Shown in pieces: positions 1 to 13,356 of a stretch of 64,000 nucleotides of DNA. The notes beneath the pieces were generated by a model that saw nothing but the letters and a program-made list of their open reading frames with translations, searched no databases and was not told where the DNA came from. Numbering within the stretch: position 1 is the first letter of the stretch; each line of letters opens with the position of its first letter. Both the position numbers and the translations under genes were made by a program. Source of the DNA: Antedon mediterranea. Taxonomy: Eukaryota > Echinodermata > Crinoidea > Comatulida > Antedonidae. Location of the stretch: the NCBI RefSeq assembly GCF_964355755.1, contig NC_092672.1, forward strand, positions 11,092,501-11,156,500. The letters are read 5' to 3'.

Positions 1-235
1 GACAACTACCCCTTTAGGACAACTACCCCCCGGACAAATACCCCCGGACAACTACCCCCTTAGGACAACAACCCCCTTAGGACAACTACCCCCTGGAAAA
101 CTACCCCCCCGGACAATTACCCCCTAGGAACAATTACCCCCCGGACAATTACCCCCGGACAATTACCCCCCGGACAATTACCACCCAGAAAACTATCCCT
201 TTAGAACACCCTAACCACCCAGACCATTCAACAAC
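1..235. repeat. C-rich minisatellite, left arm
   Basis: Tandem array of short units built on GGACAACTACCCCC with an optional CTTAGG spacer. Units vary between roughly 14 and 19 bases. The complementary array (GGGGGTAGTTGTCC) occurs at about 1339-1600 in the opposite orientation, so the two could pair. The left end is cut by the window edge. Confidence 0.9.
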
Positions 236-848
236 CTGACTCTGCAACTATTAATTAATAACTACATTTTAATTCGTTACTTTGACGAATTACTATTCAT
301 TATTGTAAACAAAAGTAAAAGATTGAACATAAATATAGCCTGGTGGTATAAACTGAAGATTGTCACACATGATCATAGGATAGTCGAACGTATTATATAG
401 TACTCCATGTATTTACTGTAAAGACTGGGTTCGCTAATAATAATAATAATTTTTGCGTCAGGACAATGCTTCGATAACCACTGGTCTTAAAAGAATTAAT
501 TTTTGTCTCAAATTTGTCATATATGTATTTTTGTACACTTGAAGAATAATATCACTTTTGATATTTGACCTCAATGTTCACTCACCGAATAAACGTCGAT
601 CTTTAAATAAATTCCCCTCAAATAAACGGTGACCATGTCACTCCTATGAAACATCATATGGAATAATCGGCGTCTATTTCCATTAGATTATACCCCCTCC
701 CATTGAATAAACAACTTTCTTCCAATAAATGTCCACCTAAAAACCACCTAAACAATAAACAGCCCAGGCCGTTTTTTCAATAAATACGGTACTTTAAATC
801 TAGCACATCTAGGGTCTAGCGTGCTGTTAAACAGAATAATCGGTTAAA
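236..848. other. AT-rich spacer, no gene seen
   Basis: No exon-like reading frame or splice-site pair stands out. It lies between the left C-rich array and the inner hairpin of the 1-1600 structure. There is a short (TAA)n run near 438 and several AATAAA strings, which are expected by chance at this composition. Confidence 0.5.
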
Positions 849-1273
849 AACGGGTGTTTCGAAACTAGAGACCCGAGACCAGAGACCAGAGACCCAATAC
901 GAAAAGGGAGACCTAAATATACGAAAAGGGAGACCCACGTACGAAAAGGGAGACCCCACTATACGAAAAGGGAGACCCCACTATACGAAAAGGGAGACCC
1001 TAATATACGAAAAGGGAGACCTAAATATACGAAAAGGGAGACCAAATATACGAAAAGGGAGACCAAAATATACGAAATGGGAAACCTAAATATACGAAAA
1101 GGGAGACCCACTATAAGAAAAGGGAGACCCCACTATTCGAAAAGAGAGACCACACTATACGAAAAGGGAGATCCTAATATACGAAAAGGGAGACCCAAAT
1201 ATAGGTCTCCCTTTTCGTATTGGGTCTCGTGTCAGGTCTCTGGTCTCGGGTCTCTAGTTTCGAAACACCCGTT
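849..1273. repeat. Inverted repeat enclosing a 22-bp minisatellite
   Basis: The left arm (849 to about 923) reads AACGGGTGTTTCGAAACTAG and continues through GAGACCCGAGACCAGAGACC. The right arm (about 1201-1273) is its near-perfect reverse complement, ending TCGAAACACCCGTT. Between them lies a tandem array of roughly 20-23-bp units containing TACGAAAAGGGAGACC, about a dozen copies. This looks like a foldback element or MITE whose centre has expanded. The frame at 1077-1370 is repeat read-through, not a gene. Confidence 0.85.
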
Positions 1274-1338
1274 AAAAACAGATGATTTCATTTTTACAGA
1301 AACCGGTCCTATATATTTGTCTACTTTTGGATTGGGAG

Positions 1339-1600
1339 GGGGGGGGGGTAGTTTACCGGGGGGTAGTTGACCGGGGGGTAGTTGACCGGGGGGTAGTTAT
1401 CCTAAGGGGGTAGTTGTCCTAAGGGGGTGGTTGTCCGGGGGGGTAGTTGTCCGGGGGGTTGTTATCCTAAGGGGGTAGTTGTCCTAAGGGGGTAGTTGTC
1501 CGGGGGGTAGTTGTCCTAAGGGGGTAGTTGTCCGGGTGGTAAACATCCGGGGGGGGGGGGGGTAACTGTCTAGGGGGTAGGTGTCCTAGAACCGCAGAAA
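1339..1600. repeat. G-rich minisatellite, right arm
   Basis: Units of GGGGGTAGTTGTCCTAAGG and shorter variants, plus uninterrupted G runs near 1340 and 1551. It is the reverse complement of the array at 1-235. Together with the hairpin at 849-1273 the whole 1.6 kb is a nested, imperfect palindrome. Confidence 0.9.
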
Positions 1601-2433
1601 ACAATTGTTTTGAAAAATGCATTTTTTGTCAATGTAAAATAATATCTTAAAACAAAACACGAATCCACACATGTGGCTCTATTTACAGTAATTGTCCCCC
1701 TCCCCCACTCTTCCCAAAATTAGGATGGCGGATCCAAATTTTGATTTAGGGGGTTTGGTTTGGGTTGGGCGGGGAATTATTTGCAAAGGCTTAAAAATTG
1801 TAAAATTAAGTGCTGAATTTAAGATACAGAGTGAGTGAGAAGAATCACTGATCAATGTGAAGTGTTTTCTTTTTAACCGAACTCTATAACGTAGAGTTTG
1901 CAAGGTTTTAATTTGTTCAGATTTCTTGCAGGTGTACAATTACAATGTTAAGCTTCTTTAATTGAATGGAGCAGCTAATGGTAAAAAGATAACCGCAGAC
2001 CGCAGTGCAGTGGTCCTTAATTGGAGGGATCTTTAATTATGATTCCTATTGCATTTCGACATAGAAACAACAACAAAAAAAACATTTTTTTTCCTATGCC
2101 GCCAATTATAGAACGCCTAAAGCCCAGTGGCCCATCAAATGTCTAAAATTAGAGTTTAAAAAAGAAGTAAATTTCATATTTTCTTTTCGTTAAATCAAAA
2201 TAAGAGGTTGTCTCTTAGCCTTAGATAGCTCTTATAGGCCTACTAAACGCCACGTGATCTGGCATGGTGTAAAGAGAGAAGTAAAGCTGTATAAACACGC
2301 AAATTTCTATACAAAAGGTGCTCAATGCGATTTCCTTGGACGCATGCAATTATAGAAAGCGTTGTCGTCCCCACACATCATTTAATCATTTTTCATTTGT
2401 AACTAAATGTACTATGTTATTAAATATTCACAG
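1601..2433. other. Presumed intron before first visible SRCR exon
   Basis: Because the exon at 2434 opens in phase 1 with a proper acceptor, this stretch is probably intronic, with 5' exons beyond the left edge. I see no signal-peptide exon and no further SRCR motif here. Confidence 0.45.
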
Positions 2434-2760
2434 GCAATGAAGGAAGTGAGGGCAATGTTCGACTCATTGGAGGATCAAACGAATATGAAGGCCGTGTTGA
2501 AATTTTTACCCAGGGAAGATGGGGTACAGTATGCGACGATGCTTGGGATACTAATGATGCTAGTGTTGTTTGTCGTCAGCTAGGCTTTGGTAGGGCAAGT
2601 GAAGCCCCACCACAGGCCAGGTTTGGACAAGGAAGAGCTGATATTCTTCTGGATAATGTTGGTTGTAGTGGACCAGAAACCAGTCTTATTAGCTGTTCTA
2701 ATATTGGAATAGGAGTTCACAACTGTGCTCATTCCGAAGACGCCAGTGTCATATGTACTG
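2434..2760 (+). CDS. SRCR domain exon 1
   Basis: One complete scavenger-receptor cysteine-rich domain in one exon (109 codons). It follows an acceptor ending TTCACAG and ends before GTAATT. Both introns are phase 1. Visible family motifs in order are [47 protein letters not shown], and [13 protein letters not shown]. Six cysteines are present, the group-A number. A short Gly/Ser-rich linker (NEGSEGN) precedes the domain. SRCR domains are extracellular disulphide-bonded modules that bind proteins or microbial polyanions. This exon is of the 'GxxRAxEAP ... [11 protein letters not shown]' subtype shared with exons 7-9, unlike exons 2-6. No signal peptide is encoded here, so upstream exons must exist. 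The family call is firm; the ligand is unknown. Confidence 0.93.
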
Positions 2761-4484
2761 GTAATTATTATATAATAATATTAAAACGAAGATGTTTACA
2801 GTATATATACATATTCAATTACTCTTTTTCTATCTGCTCAAAAACGGGATGGGTGGATCTGCACCGAAGGTCTGGAATGGAGTTAAAATGTATTTATGAA
2901 TTTAATTAATTAGGCGTTCAAACTTCCAATACAGTTTTAAATGAATTATTAAATTTAGAGTTGCTCTATTTCAATGCACAGAATATGTTAACCAAATTTG
3001 GCGCCGGGCTGCAAATAATTTCTTGCGAATAATTTCTTACGATCAATGGTCGATCTTATTTGAATTCTAAATTGATAATGTTTTGAGCTTAAACACTATA
3101 CTATTCGGCACTTAACGCACTTGGTGCACCCGATACAGACAGGGCAACAACCGCGATTTTTGGCTTTAGATCCCGTGAGCTTACACAAAAAATGAACAAG
3201 ATGTTTTGTTTTCATACAGTAGGCCTATTTAAAACAATCATTTTGCGAGGCGGGAGGATGACTCGAAGTATATTGTATACTACTGCGATTATAAATATCG
3301 GAAAACTTGTGAGGTCTGCGAGAATAGCAATCCGATAACAGCCGTCCGTTTTGTTTTTATTTTTGTAGGCCATAATTTGCCTACCAAAATACAGAAACCC
3401 ATTTAATGAACCAACACATTTGTAAACATTTTTAAATGTTCATTAAAATTAATGATAAATGAAATATAAGGTCTCTAAAAGCGAGAAAATCTCTCTATTA
3501 TTTTATTAACGCCGCAAAATATCGATTATAAAATTAGTTCGCTATAAAAGTTAGCTTTCTATCAATCATTTAAAGCTCTCAAAGCATCTCTTGTAAACGT
3601 ACATTTTTGTCTATCGGGAGGTTCAACTTTGTCTTTCTCAGAGAAACCATATCACTTGTTTGTATTCCAAGGAACTACAGCTCGACTCTAATATATTGTC
3701 ATTTTAAAGTGAAAGACGTCGACAAATCTGTACAAACATTGACTACATGCTTTCCCGATCGATCTAAAAATAACTGTCATAATGATTTTTTAGTAAACAA
3801 AGGAAGAGATACCAATTTATTATTTTTTTTCGAGAAAGATAAAAAAAACATTGCTAACGAGTGGTATAATAGTTCAGTCTACGACAGAAAACTACTTCAC
3901 CCACCACAAATTGCAATAGTAATGAAAATAAGTGTATTTTACTCTGAATTGATTGAGGAATAACATGTGAATTTCGCAAATAAAGGTCATTTAGGTAAAA
4001 TATTGTATGAATAGTAAATTGCTTCCGTGCAAGTTCAATAATAATGTCGTCATGTAATTTAAAATATAGTAATAATAATAATATTAATAATTGATATAAA
4101 AGTAATTTTTTATAACAAAATATTTGTTTTATTCACTTTTTAAACATAATCAATTTTTATATTTTAATTTTAAGATATTGAATCAACAATTTATCATTAA
4201 TTTTCAAAATTATTTATTACGTTATTCCTCAATCAATTCTGAGTTATTTTCACCTATTTCCATTACTATATTGACTGCCTATTTTTTTTTTCATGAGGAA
4301 AAAAAAACATTATACGGTACAGAGAAAAAATTACAATGACTACCAAAACAACACATTGCTTTTAAACGTAGATTGGAATTTTGGAACGATCGTGAATAAT
4401 TTATTGTCAATAGATTATTGCTTGTATATGTCATCGTGGAGGGATTAGTTTAAGATTAATAACACGTATCATAAAATCCTACAG
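2761..4484. other. Intron 1 of SRCR gene
   Basis: 1,724 bp, AT-rich, with no second SRCR copy. Bases about 3890-3965 and 4221-4290 form an imperfect inverted repeat around TTATTCCTCAATCAATTC. An open frame at 3607-3963 falls in this structure; it starts at TTG, is low-complexity, and I do not support it as a gene. Confidence 0.6.
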
Positions 4485-4814
4485 GTCCTCATCCTAACAG
4501 TGAAATAAGACTTGTCGGTGGTACCGATGGAGCTGGTAGAGTAGAGATTAATGTGGACGGCGAATGGGGCACTATCTGCGATGATTATTGGACCTTGGAA
4601 GACGCTCAAGTAGTATGCCGACAACTTGGCTTGCCAGGTGGAGCCACATCGGCTCCTGGAAGCGCAGCGTTTGGCCAAGGGACTGGACCTATTCTATATG
4701 ATGATGTCAGATGCACTGGAACAGAAGAGGATATTGCACACTGTCCTAACATAGGCATTCGTGTACACAATTGCGGTCATCACGAGGATGCTTCTGTAGT
4801 CTGTGGAGCCATGA
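4485..4814 (+). CDS. SRCR domain exon 2
   Basis: 110 codons, acceptor CCTACAG, donor GTAAGT, phase 1 at both ends. Motifs: [71 protein letters not shown]. Six cysteines sit at the conserved places. It opens the 'LPxATSAP ... [11 protein letters not shown]' subtype that continues through exon 6. The N-terminal linker is Pro/His/Asn (PHPNSE). Reading past the donor gives a long open frame to 4990, but the strong donor and its position matching the other exons make read-through unlikely. Confidence 0.93.
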
Positions 4815-6667
<1,853 letters not shown>

Positions 6668-7990
6668 TACTTTGTAGTGTGAAGTTAGCGTATTTACACT
6701 TAGAACTAATAAAAAAAAATCACTCTATATCGGGCTACAGCGGCAAACACGCCTTTTTCTTTCCGCCGGTAAAACACAAGCGACAAACAATAGGATTTTT
6801 TGCAAGGTCAGAGGAGGTCCCCGACGAAGGTGCTTCCAGTAATGTAATAAATTCTAGCAATTAAAATCAATTAATACAAATTAATTATTATTATCAATTA
6901 ATAATTAAAACAATTTAGAACAAAATTTGAAGCTACTTCTATAAAAATATTGAGCAAAACGTTAAATTGTATTATTTTGAAATAAATGCTAAATAAGTCA
7001 GTAAAAACACAATTTCCAAAATTCATTTTTATTTACCCACTATAAACTGTACAACCACACTCCAGAAAAGAAAATATGATCGAAATTTGCAGAAAGAAGC
7101 AATTAAACACTGTTTCTTTTTCAAAGTTCGGAACGTCCGTAATTATTACGGAAATTCGCCCAAATATTACGGACGTAGATAGATAAATATGGTACTACGG
7201 AAATACTTAAATGATGGGGAATCCCCGGCAAAATATAATGATTATGACGAAATCAACGACCCATATGACGGGGTTTACCACGAATACAGCGTGTAGTGGC
7301 CTTTTGCACAAAGCAATCCAAACTGTCAACAAACAACAAAAACACTGACCGCCGGTAAATTATGTACGGTAATGTTGACTGCTGGTTAAAATTACGCTGC
7401 AGTCTGTCAATTTACATAGGTCTTTTCTAACCCTAGACTTCTATAATGTTAATAATATATAATATGATGGATGGGATCTAAATTTTAATTTAGTGGCAGA
7501 AAAAAACATTTAGTATGAAATTAAGGGTTTCGCCCGGGCAACTGGGGCAATACCCCCTGCGTCCTCCCCTCATAAGATATCTAAAAGCAGTGCGATTTTT
7601 TGTTTCTATTGTGTGAAACAATAAACTTGAACGTGAAACTTGATTTTCAAGCACCTAAAGGATACCAACTTTAAGACTAATTTTTTACCAGACAACAAGT
7701 TATTTTTTGTGAAACATTTTAATTTAAATAATTGTATTTATGGATGGATGGATTTTATTTCACTTTTTACGTTCACCGTAAGACCTAAGATTCATGTTCC
7801 AAAAGTAGTCTATTCTCGATTGCTTGAAATTAATTTTTAATTTAATTGGTCAATAAAACACTGTTTGGTTCTAGCATAGTATCGGTACTGATACTTTACG
7901 TGTAACAATACACACGGTGCAATGTACAATCAGACCAGGTTTTTACTTAATCTCAGCCCAACAATTGTATTTATGTGGGGTTGTTGTACG
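6668..7990. other. Intron 3, left part
   Basis: AT-rich with no exon. Around 7139-7200 there are scattered copies of ATTACGGA-type words, and 6795-6835 resembles a short word string near 23800. Nothing else is assignable. Confidence 0.45.
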
Positions 7991-9141
7991 CTAGGACCAC
8001 GAAAGCTAAGACCCCTAAGAGTAAGACCTAAGATCACGAAAGCTAAGACCCCTAAGACCTAAGATCACGAAAGCTAAGACCCCTAAGACCTAAGATTACA
8101 AATATTTACCTTTTGTACCTGCCTTGTATTTTAACTCCAACATTTATTCTGAATATCACACCTTAGAATTAGCACTTTTATGAAAAAGAATCACATAATA
8201 AGTAACAAATACATTCTTAAATTGATGATTTTATAGACGTTTTTCTCGCACACATACTGTTTGCGAACTTCGCATTACTAGAGGCCTACCCCATGTTCAA
8301 TATTTTCGTTTCTATGGAACGTCAAAAGAGCAAAATTTATATAGAGTGCTGAAAACTCCATATATTTTAACGCAATTTTTAGTGAAAATCACGTTACTTG
8401 TTCATTTAATCATAATTTTAACATAATAAATTAGTAGGCCTAGGTTCAATTTATTAATGCTTGTTACCCTAAATATCATTAGATATTGTACCCACAACAG
8501 AATAAATTTTTAAAGCCGATTTAGAGGGCTATTCCCGTTTCCTTTACAATACAGTTTTTTGTTTCGTTTTCTTTCTGTTTTTATACTTGTACTATTATTG
8601 TTGCTCTTTTGGCGCTCCATAGAAACAAAATTATTGAGCATGGGGAGGAATTTCAGTATACAAAGAAACACGTCTGTAAAACCATCATTTTAAAGAATTT
8701 ATTTATTTGTTTTTATGTGTTTCTTCTTCCTTAAGTACTTATAAGTCCTAATTTTAAGGTGTGGTATTCAGGATAAAGTTGCTTAACAAATTTGGAGTCA
8801 AAATACAAGGCAGGTGCAAAAGAAAAACATCTCTGAACCAACACAATGGAGTAAATATATACCAACAAACAACCCGTCAAGTTTGTTTGTTGTAGAGAAA
8901 AAATATACATTTACTCAACGGGCGAAAATAATGCGAGTTTAATTTATGTTTTTTTTGGAAAGTATTTAATTATACTTGTGGTAATAAATGAAACCTACTA
9001 TGTTTAAAATTATGTATGAATAAACAAGTATTGTTTTTACGCTGTAGTAGGCCTATATCTCAGAATTTGTAATCATACAGGTCTTCGGTCTTAGCTTTCG
9101 TGATCTTATATCTTAGGGGGTCTTAGCTTTCGTGGTCTTAT
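7991..9141. mobile_element. Large foldback element in intron 3
   Basis: The outer arms are tandem copies of ACGAAAGCTAAGACCCCTAA (7991-8100) and the reverse complement (about 9085-9141, GTCTTAGCTTTCGTG). Long inner arms also pair: 8109-8350 with 8589-8822. Example matches are CCTGCCTTGTATTTT against AAATACAAGGCAGG, and TTTCTATGGAACG against CGCTCCATAGAAA. The centre is AT-rich and no protein is encoded. About 250 bp of unpaired sequence (8823-9075) lies between the inner and outer right arms. This is a non-autonomous foldback element. Confidence 0.85.
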
Positions 9142-10089
9142 GTTTTGTGACACCCCCTACTTGAGTCGTGGATTCAACGCACTCCCGTTGCTACATCACG
9201 TTATCATCAATGTTATCTTTATTCAAAAGAGTGTTGATATAAAAATAACATAGTATAGAAATATATTTTGTTGGATAATCCAAGTATACTGTGATCCCTA
9301 CGGCTACAAAACTCCAGTATATTATCTGTCATCTAATCTCAATCCTCATTGCCAGTACATTCATATTTAAGAAACGGTGGTTCTAATTAATATGCATGTA
9401 CTAGGGGACTATTTGGAAAAGGAAACATTCCTTGATGATGAAGAAACAGTAATTGATTAAAGATGTGGATTATTGGAAAGTGAATAAAGAGTACCCAGGG
9501 ACAGGAAGAAACCACTAGGGATGTTAATAACTGGAGTAGGGATAAATAGTGCAAAAGGGTTGTTGATCTGATGGTCAGAGTGTCACACTAGTACGAAATC
9601 CTGCATCCGCCCAAGATTTCACCAATAAAGAGTACCAATACCTCCATAAAAAAAAAGAATAAATAACATTGCATGCTTCCTGAAACAAAAGTGCAATTTC
9701 CGGGAATCTAGATGCCATCTTTTAGACATTTAGATCCGTCACAAAAATTACTTCAACTTTAAAAAAAACCGCAGGCCCGACATTCAGGACAAAAATTGTG
9801 TGTAAAAATTGGAACGGAGAGAGGAGAGTTGGTGGAAAGTGTGATATTCGAATGAAACGCATATCGCAGAAAATGTGAAGAACTCCATTCATTTTCAACT
9901 GAATTGTCAATAACAGAAAAAAAACATATACAGGTGATAAAGTGTAGTTTATAAAACTAATCGAAGCCACTATATACTGTATATGCTTTTTAGGTTTAAT
10001 TTAATAATATTGTATCTGCCTTCTGTTGTAAATTTATTCTATGTGGACAATAAATAGGCCTAAACGTGAATTTATATTTTGAATAACAG
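9142..10089. other. Intron 3, right part
   Basis: No exon, repeat array or RNA gene recognised. The minus-strand frame at 9722-9970 is unsupported. Confidence 0.5.
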
Positions 10090-10407
10090 GTTCAGAAATT
10101 AGGCTTGTTGGTGGTTCAGACAACAATGAAGGACGTGTTGAAATAAGATATGAAAATGAATGGGGCACAATATGCGATGATCTGTGGGACTTGGACGACG
10201 CTCAAGTAGTATGTCGACAATTAGGCCTACCAGAAGCATCACAAGCGCCAGGAAGTGCTAGGTTTGGCCAGGGGACTGGAACTATTGTATTCGATGATGT
10301 TCAATGCGCTGGAACTGAGGGCGATATTTTACATTGTACAAACAGGGGAACTGCAATTCACAATTGTCATCATCAAGAGGATGCTGGCGTAATTTGTCGA
10401 GAAACGA
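10090..10407 (+). CDS. SRCR domain exon 4
   Basis: 106 codons, acceptor AATAACAG, donor GTAAGT, phase 1-1. Motifs: [68 protein letters not shown]. Six cysteines. It departs from its neighbours by [12 protein letters not shown] where they have [11 protein letters not shown]. The intron after it is only 222 bp, the shortest in the array, and the sequence just downstream of its donor resembles that after exon 5, so exons 4-6 belong to one duplication lineage. Confidence 0.92.
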
Positions 10408-10629
10408 GTAAGTATGAAGACATGATTTGTAAATTTAATTTTATTATATTAATTAATTTCGTCTTTTTAAAATCAGTGTTTTTGTTCATTTGTTTCATAT
10501 TTAGCTTTAAAGTCATGTAGTATCGAAAGTCATTTGATTTCAATCAATTTGTCTTTTTTCGTTAGTGATTTGTCATACTCTTACTTCTACTGGGATTATT
10601 GTTTTATTTTGTCAATTTATTTATAACAG

Positions 10630-10953
10630 CTTCAGAACTTAGACTTGTTGGCGGTTCAAGCAACAATGAGGGACGTGTGGAAGTAAATATTGGTAATGGA
10701 TGGGGCACAATATGCGATGATGGTTGGGACCTGCAAGACGCCCAAGTAGTATGTCGACAATTAGGCCTACCAGCAGCCACATCAGCTCCAATAAGAGCTA
10801 ACTTTGGCCAAGGGTCTGGATCAATTTTACTTGATGATGTTGTATGCACTGGAACCGAGGAGGATATTATAGAATGTGGACACAGGGGAATTGGAAGTCA
10901 CAATTGCGGTCATTACGAGGATGCTAGCGTAGTCTGTGGACAACCGACTCTAA
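10630..10953 (+). CDS. SRCR domain exon 5 (shifted donor)
   Basis: 108 codons, acceptor TTATAACAG. Motifs: [77 protein letters not shown]. At the place where exon 4 has CGA/GTAAGTATG this copy reads CGACTCTAAGTATG, so the usual GT is gone. The next GT (GTATGA at 10954) keeps phase 1, because a 2-nt insertion plus a 4-nt donor shift adds exactly two codons. I placed the end there. If that donor fails, translation runs to a stop at about 10965 and truncates the protein. The exon body is nearly identical to exon 6. Confidence 0.85.
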
Positions 10954-11336
10954 GTATGAAGACATGATTTGTAGATGTACTACCATAAATAAGAACGGGG
11001 AAAACAACATACAATAGAATATTAATATAGAATATTAAAGATATATTGTCTCCTGATGTTTTTTTACAAAGTTAACCGTTGACTAAACCTAACCGTAAAT
11101 TTCGTCTTTTTAAAATCAGTGTTTCCATACAACATTACTTTAAATCTAAAAATGAAACAAATGAATAAAAACTGTTTATTCCTTTGTTTCATTTTTAGAT
11201 TTAAAGTCATGTAGATAAAAAGTCATTTAATTTTAATCAATTTGTCTTCTTTCGTTTCTCTATAGTCTTTCATGATTTTTTTATACTCTTACTTTTACTG
11301 GGATTTTTGTTTATTTTGTCAATTTATTTATAACAG

Positions 11337-11672
11337 CTTCAGAACTTAGACTTGTTGGCGGTTCAAGTAGCAATGAAGGACGTGTGGAAGTAAATATTGG
11401 TAATGGATGGGGCACAATATGCGATGATGGTTGGGGCCTGCAAGACGCCCAAGTAGTATGTCGACAATTAGGCCTACCAGCAGCCACATCAGCTCCAATA
11501 AGAGCTAACTTTGGCCAAGGGTCTGGATCAATTTTACTTGATGATGTTGTATGCACTGGAACCGAGGAGGATATTATACAATGTGGACACGGGGGAATTG
11601 GAAACCACAATTGCGGTCATCACGAGGATGCTAGCGTAGTATGTGGAACCACAAGCACTGGTTGTGGTGGAG
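11337..11672 (+). CDS. SRCR domain exon 6
   Basis: 112 codons, acceptor TTATAACAG, donor GTAATA, phase 1-1. The domain is almost the same as exon 5 (differences include DGWGLQ for DGWDLQ and GHHED for GHYED), and it ends with an added linker, TSTGCGGG, that carries a seventh cysteine outside the domain. The acceptor region and about 120 bp of preceding intron also match those of exon 5. The two copies are offset by 707 bp, so the duplication took exon and intron together. Confidence 0.93.
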
Positions 11673-11996
11673 GTAATACAATATTTTTATAATTTATTTA
11701 TTTATTTTTCTATGCTATAGCTTAATTTCATATCAGGCTTTTATGTACTGTATAGTGTATTTTCGTGTTATCGTTTTTGTAATTGTGTTGATGTTATAGT
11801 ATCTGTAATTCAGCTCTTGGCTGCAATAGCGATATTATATATTCATACTTTTTCCATCTTTTTAATATTTATATTTTTTCGTGGATTTCAATAAAAGATT
11901 AAAGTGATTAAATAAAAAAAAAACAGGGAAATATGGCAACTTTGCTGAAAACTTATTTCTACTTGTTTACTTGTAAACATAATCAAAGAGACGTCT

Positions 11997-12143
11997 CAAT
12001 ACAGTGGCCTAGACGAAGGAGACAGATAGTTGACAGAACGTCAACGCCTGTTTTCTACTATACTACTGTGCTGTAGACGAATTCATTCGCGTGGATAAAA
12101 AGCATTGGTTTGTGCGCATGCGTATTAATGATGATGACTAAAA
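11997..12143 (+). repeat. Repeat family G, copy 1
   Basis: About 145 bp containing GAGACAGATAGTTGACAGAA and GACGAATTCATTCGCGTGGA, repeated almost exactly at 13357-13500 behind exon 7. Here it runs directly into the repeat at 12144. Confidence 0.8.
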
Positions 12144-12330
12144 GACGTTATCCAAATTCCCTCACTTGCACCGATGAAGGGCTAGTGTTGCCCGAAAGCT
12201 CTGCTAACTTTTCTGGCTGTTTTACTTTATCGTTTTGATTTAGCTTTTCGCTTTTTTTTTGTATCTTCATTGAGATCTAGCCACTGATAGCCACAGCATT
12301 GTCATTTTTTTCAGTAATTTGCCTTTGGAT
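12144..12330 (+). mobile_element. Interspersed repeat family B, copy 1
   Basis: Contains CCGATGAAGGGC, a TAGTGTT loop and GCCCGAAAGC (12171-12200), then a T-rich tail ending TTTGCCTTTGG. Two inverted copies lie at 54725-54912 and 59012-59169. The CTGATGA-hairpin-GAAA string of the 54.7-kb copy is hammerhead-like. Penelope-type retroelements are known to carry hammerhead motifs, but no RT is present here. A (TA)n run follows at 12331. Confidence 0.75.
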
Positions 12331-12660
12331 ATATATATATATATATATACATATAAATCATCATCATTATTACGCACCATATCCGCCGCAATTAACGCTC
12401 ATGGCGATCTGAATTTTGATTACAGCTTTTCAACAACATTCTTCTCCCCAAGGGGATTAATATTAAGATGACAATGTATATAATAGCTGACGCTTTCGAT
12501 TCGCAAAAATTAATTCGACTAGCGGGAAAAAAGATTTATATAAAAACGTGAATGCATGAATAGTATTAATTTCTGTGCAAGACTCAAGATAGCTTAGAGG
12601 GCAAAACTCACTCAACCAGCCAGCTTAACATGTATCTCCATGCTTCCTTCATAATAATAC

Positions 12661-12980
12661 GGGGCTCCGTCCGACACATTGCCTACGATATTCTGTCATA
12701 CAAACCATAGTTCTTGTCTTTTACAAACGACATTTGTCTTTCGATAAAAAGACAAACCATAGTTCTTGTCTTTTACAAACGACATTTGTCTTTCGATAAA
12801 AAGACAACCCATAGTTCTTGTCTTTTACAAACGACATTTGTCTTTCGATAAAAAGACAAACCATAGTTCTTGTCTTTTACAAACGACATTTGTCTTTCGA
12901 TAAAAAGACAAACCATAGTTCTTGTCTTTTACAAACAATGGTTTGTAAGACAGGATATATAGTTTGTCGGACGGCGTCCC
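12661..12980. mobile_element. MITE with internal 52-bp minisatellite, copy 1
   Basis: The ends form an inverted repeat: left GGGGCTCCGTCCGACA, right TGTCGGACGGCGTCCC, with flanking stretches TATTCTGTCATACAAAC / GTTTGTAAGACAGGATAT also pairing. Inside are five tandem 52-bp units containing AAACCATAGTTCTTGTC and CATTTGTCTTTCGATAAAAA (units start at 12702, 12754, 12806, 12858, 12910). The same element lies before exon 9 but not before exon 8. Confidence 0.85.
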
Positions 12981-13011
12981 TATTAATAATTATGCTCACT
13001 TTATAAAATAG

Positions 13012-13332
13012 GAAATATTAGACTTGTTGGTGGTGGCGGCAGCAATGAGGGACGAGTTGAAGTAAACGCAAATGGACAGTGGGGTACAATATGCGATGAT
13101 CTTTGGGACATCAACGATGCTCACGTTGTATGTGGACAGTTAGGCCTAGGAAGAGCACGTGAAGCCCCTCAAAGGGCTCGCTTTGGTCAAGGATCTGGCA
13201 ACATTTATTACGATAATGTTCAGTGTGGAGGACAAGAAACCGATGTCACTTCATGTACCAGCAATGGTCTTGGTAGTCACAATTGTGCACATTCTGAAGA
13301 TGCTAGTGTTATTTGTACTGGTGGCAGTGGAG
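13012..13332 (+). CDS. SRCR domain exon 7
   Basis: 107 codons, acceptor TTATAAAATAG with a weak pyrimidine tract, donor GTACAC, phase 1-1. Motifs: [75 protein letters not shown], then linker GGSGG. Six cysteines. VVCGQ replaces the usual VVCRQ. It is nearly identical to exons 8 and 9. The donor GTACAC is weaker than the GTAAGT of exons 2-4, and unspliced read-through stops at once (TL then TGA), which would give a secreted truncated product. Confidence 0.92.
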
Positions 13333-13356
13333 GTACACTGTGAACTTATTTACAAC

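Noticed and set aside
3607-3963. 118-codon open frame between SRCR exons 1 and 2
   Set aside because: It begins at TTG, is AT-rich and low in complexity, overlaps an inverted repeat and has no splice context or known motif.
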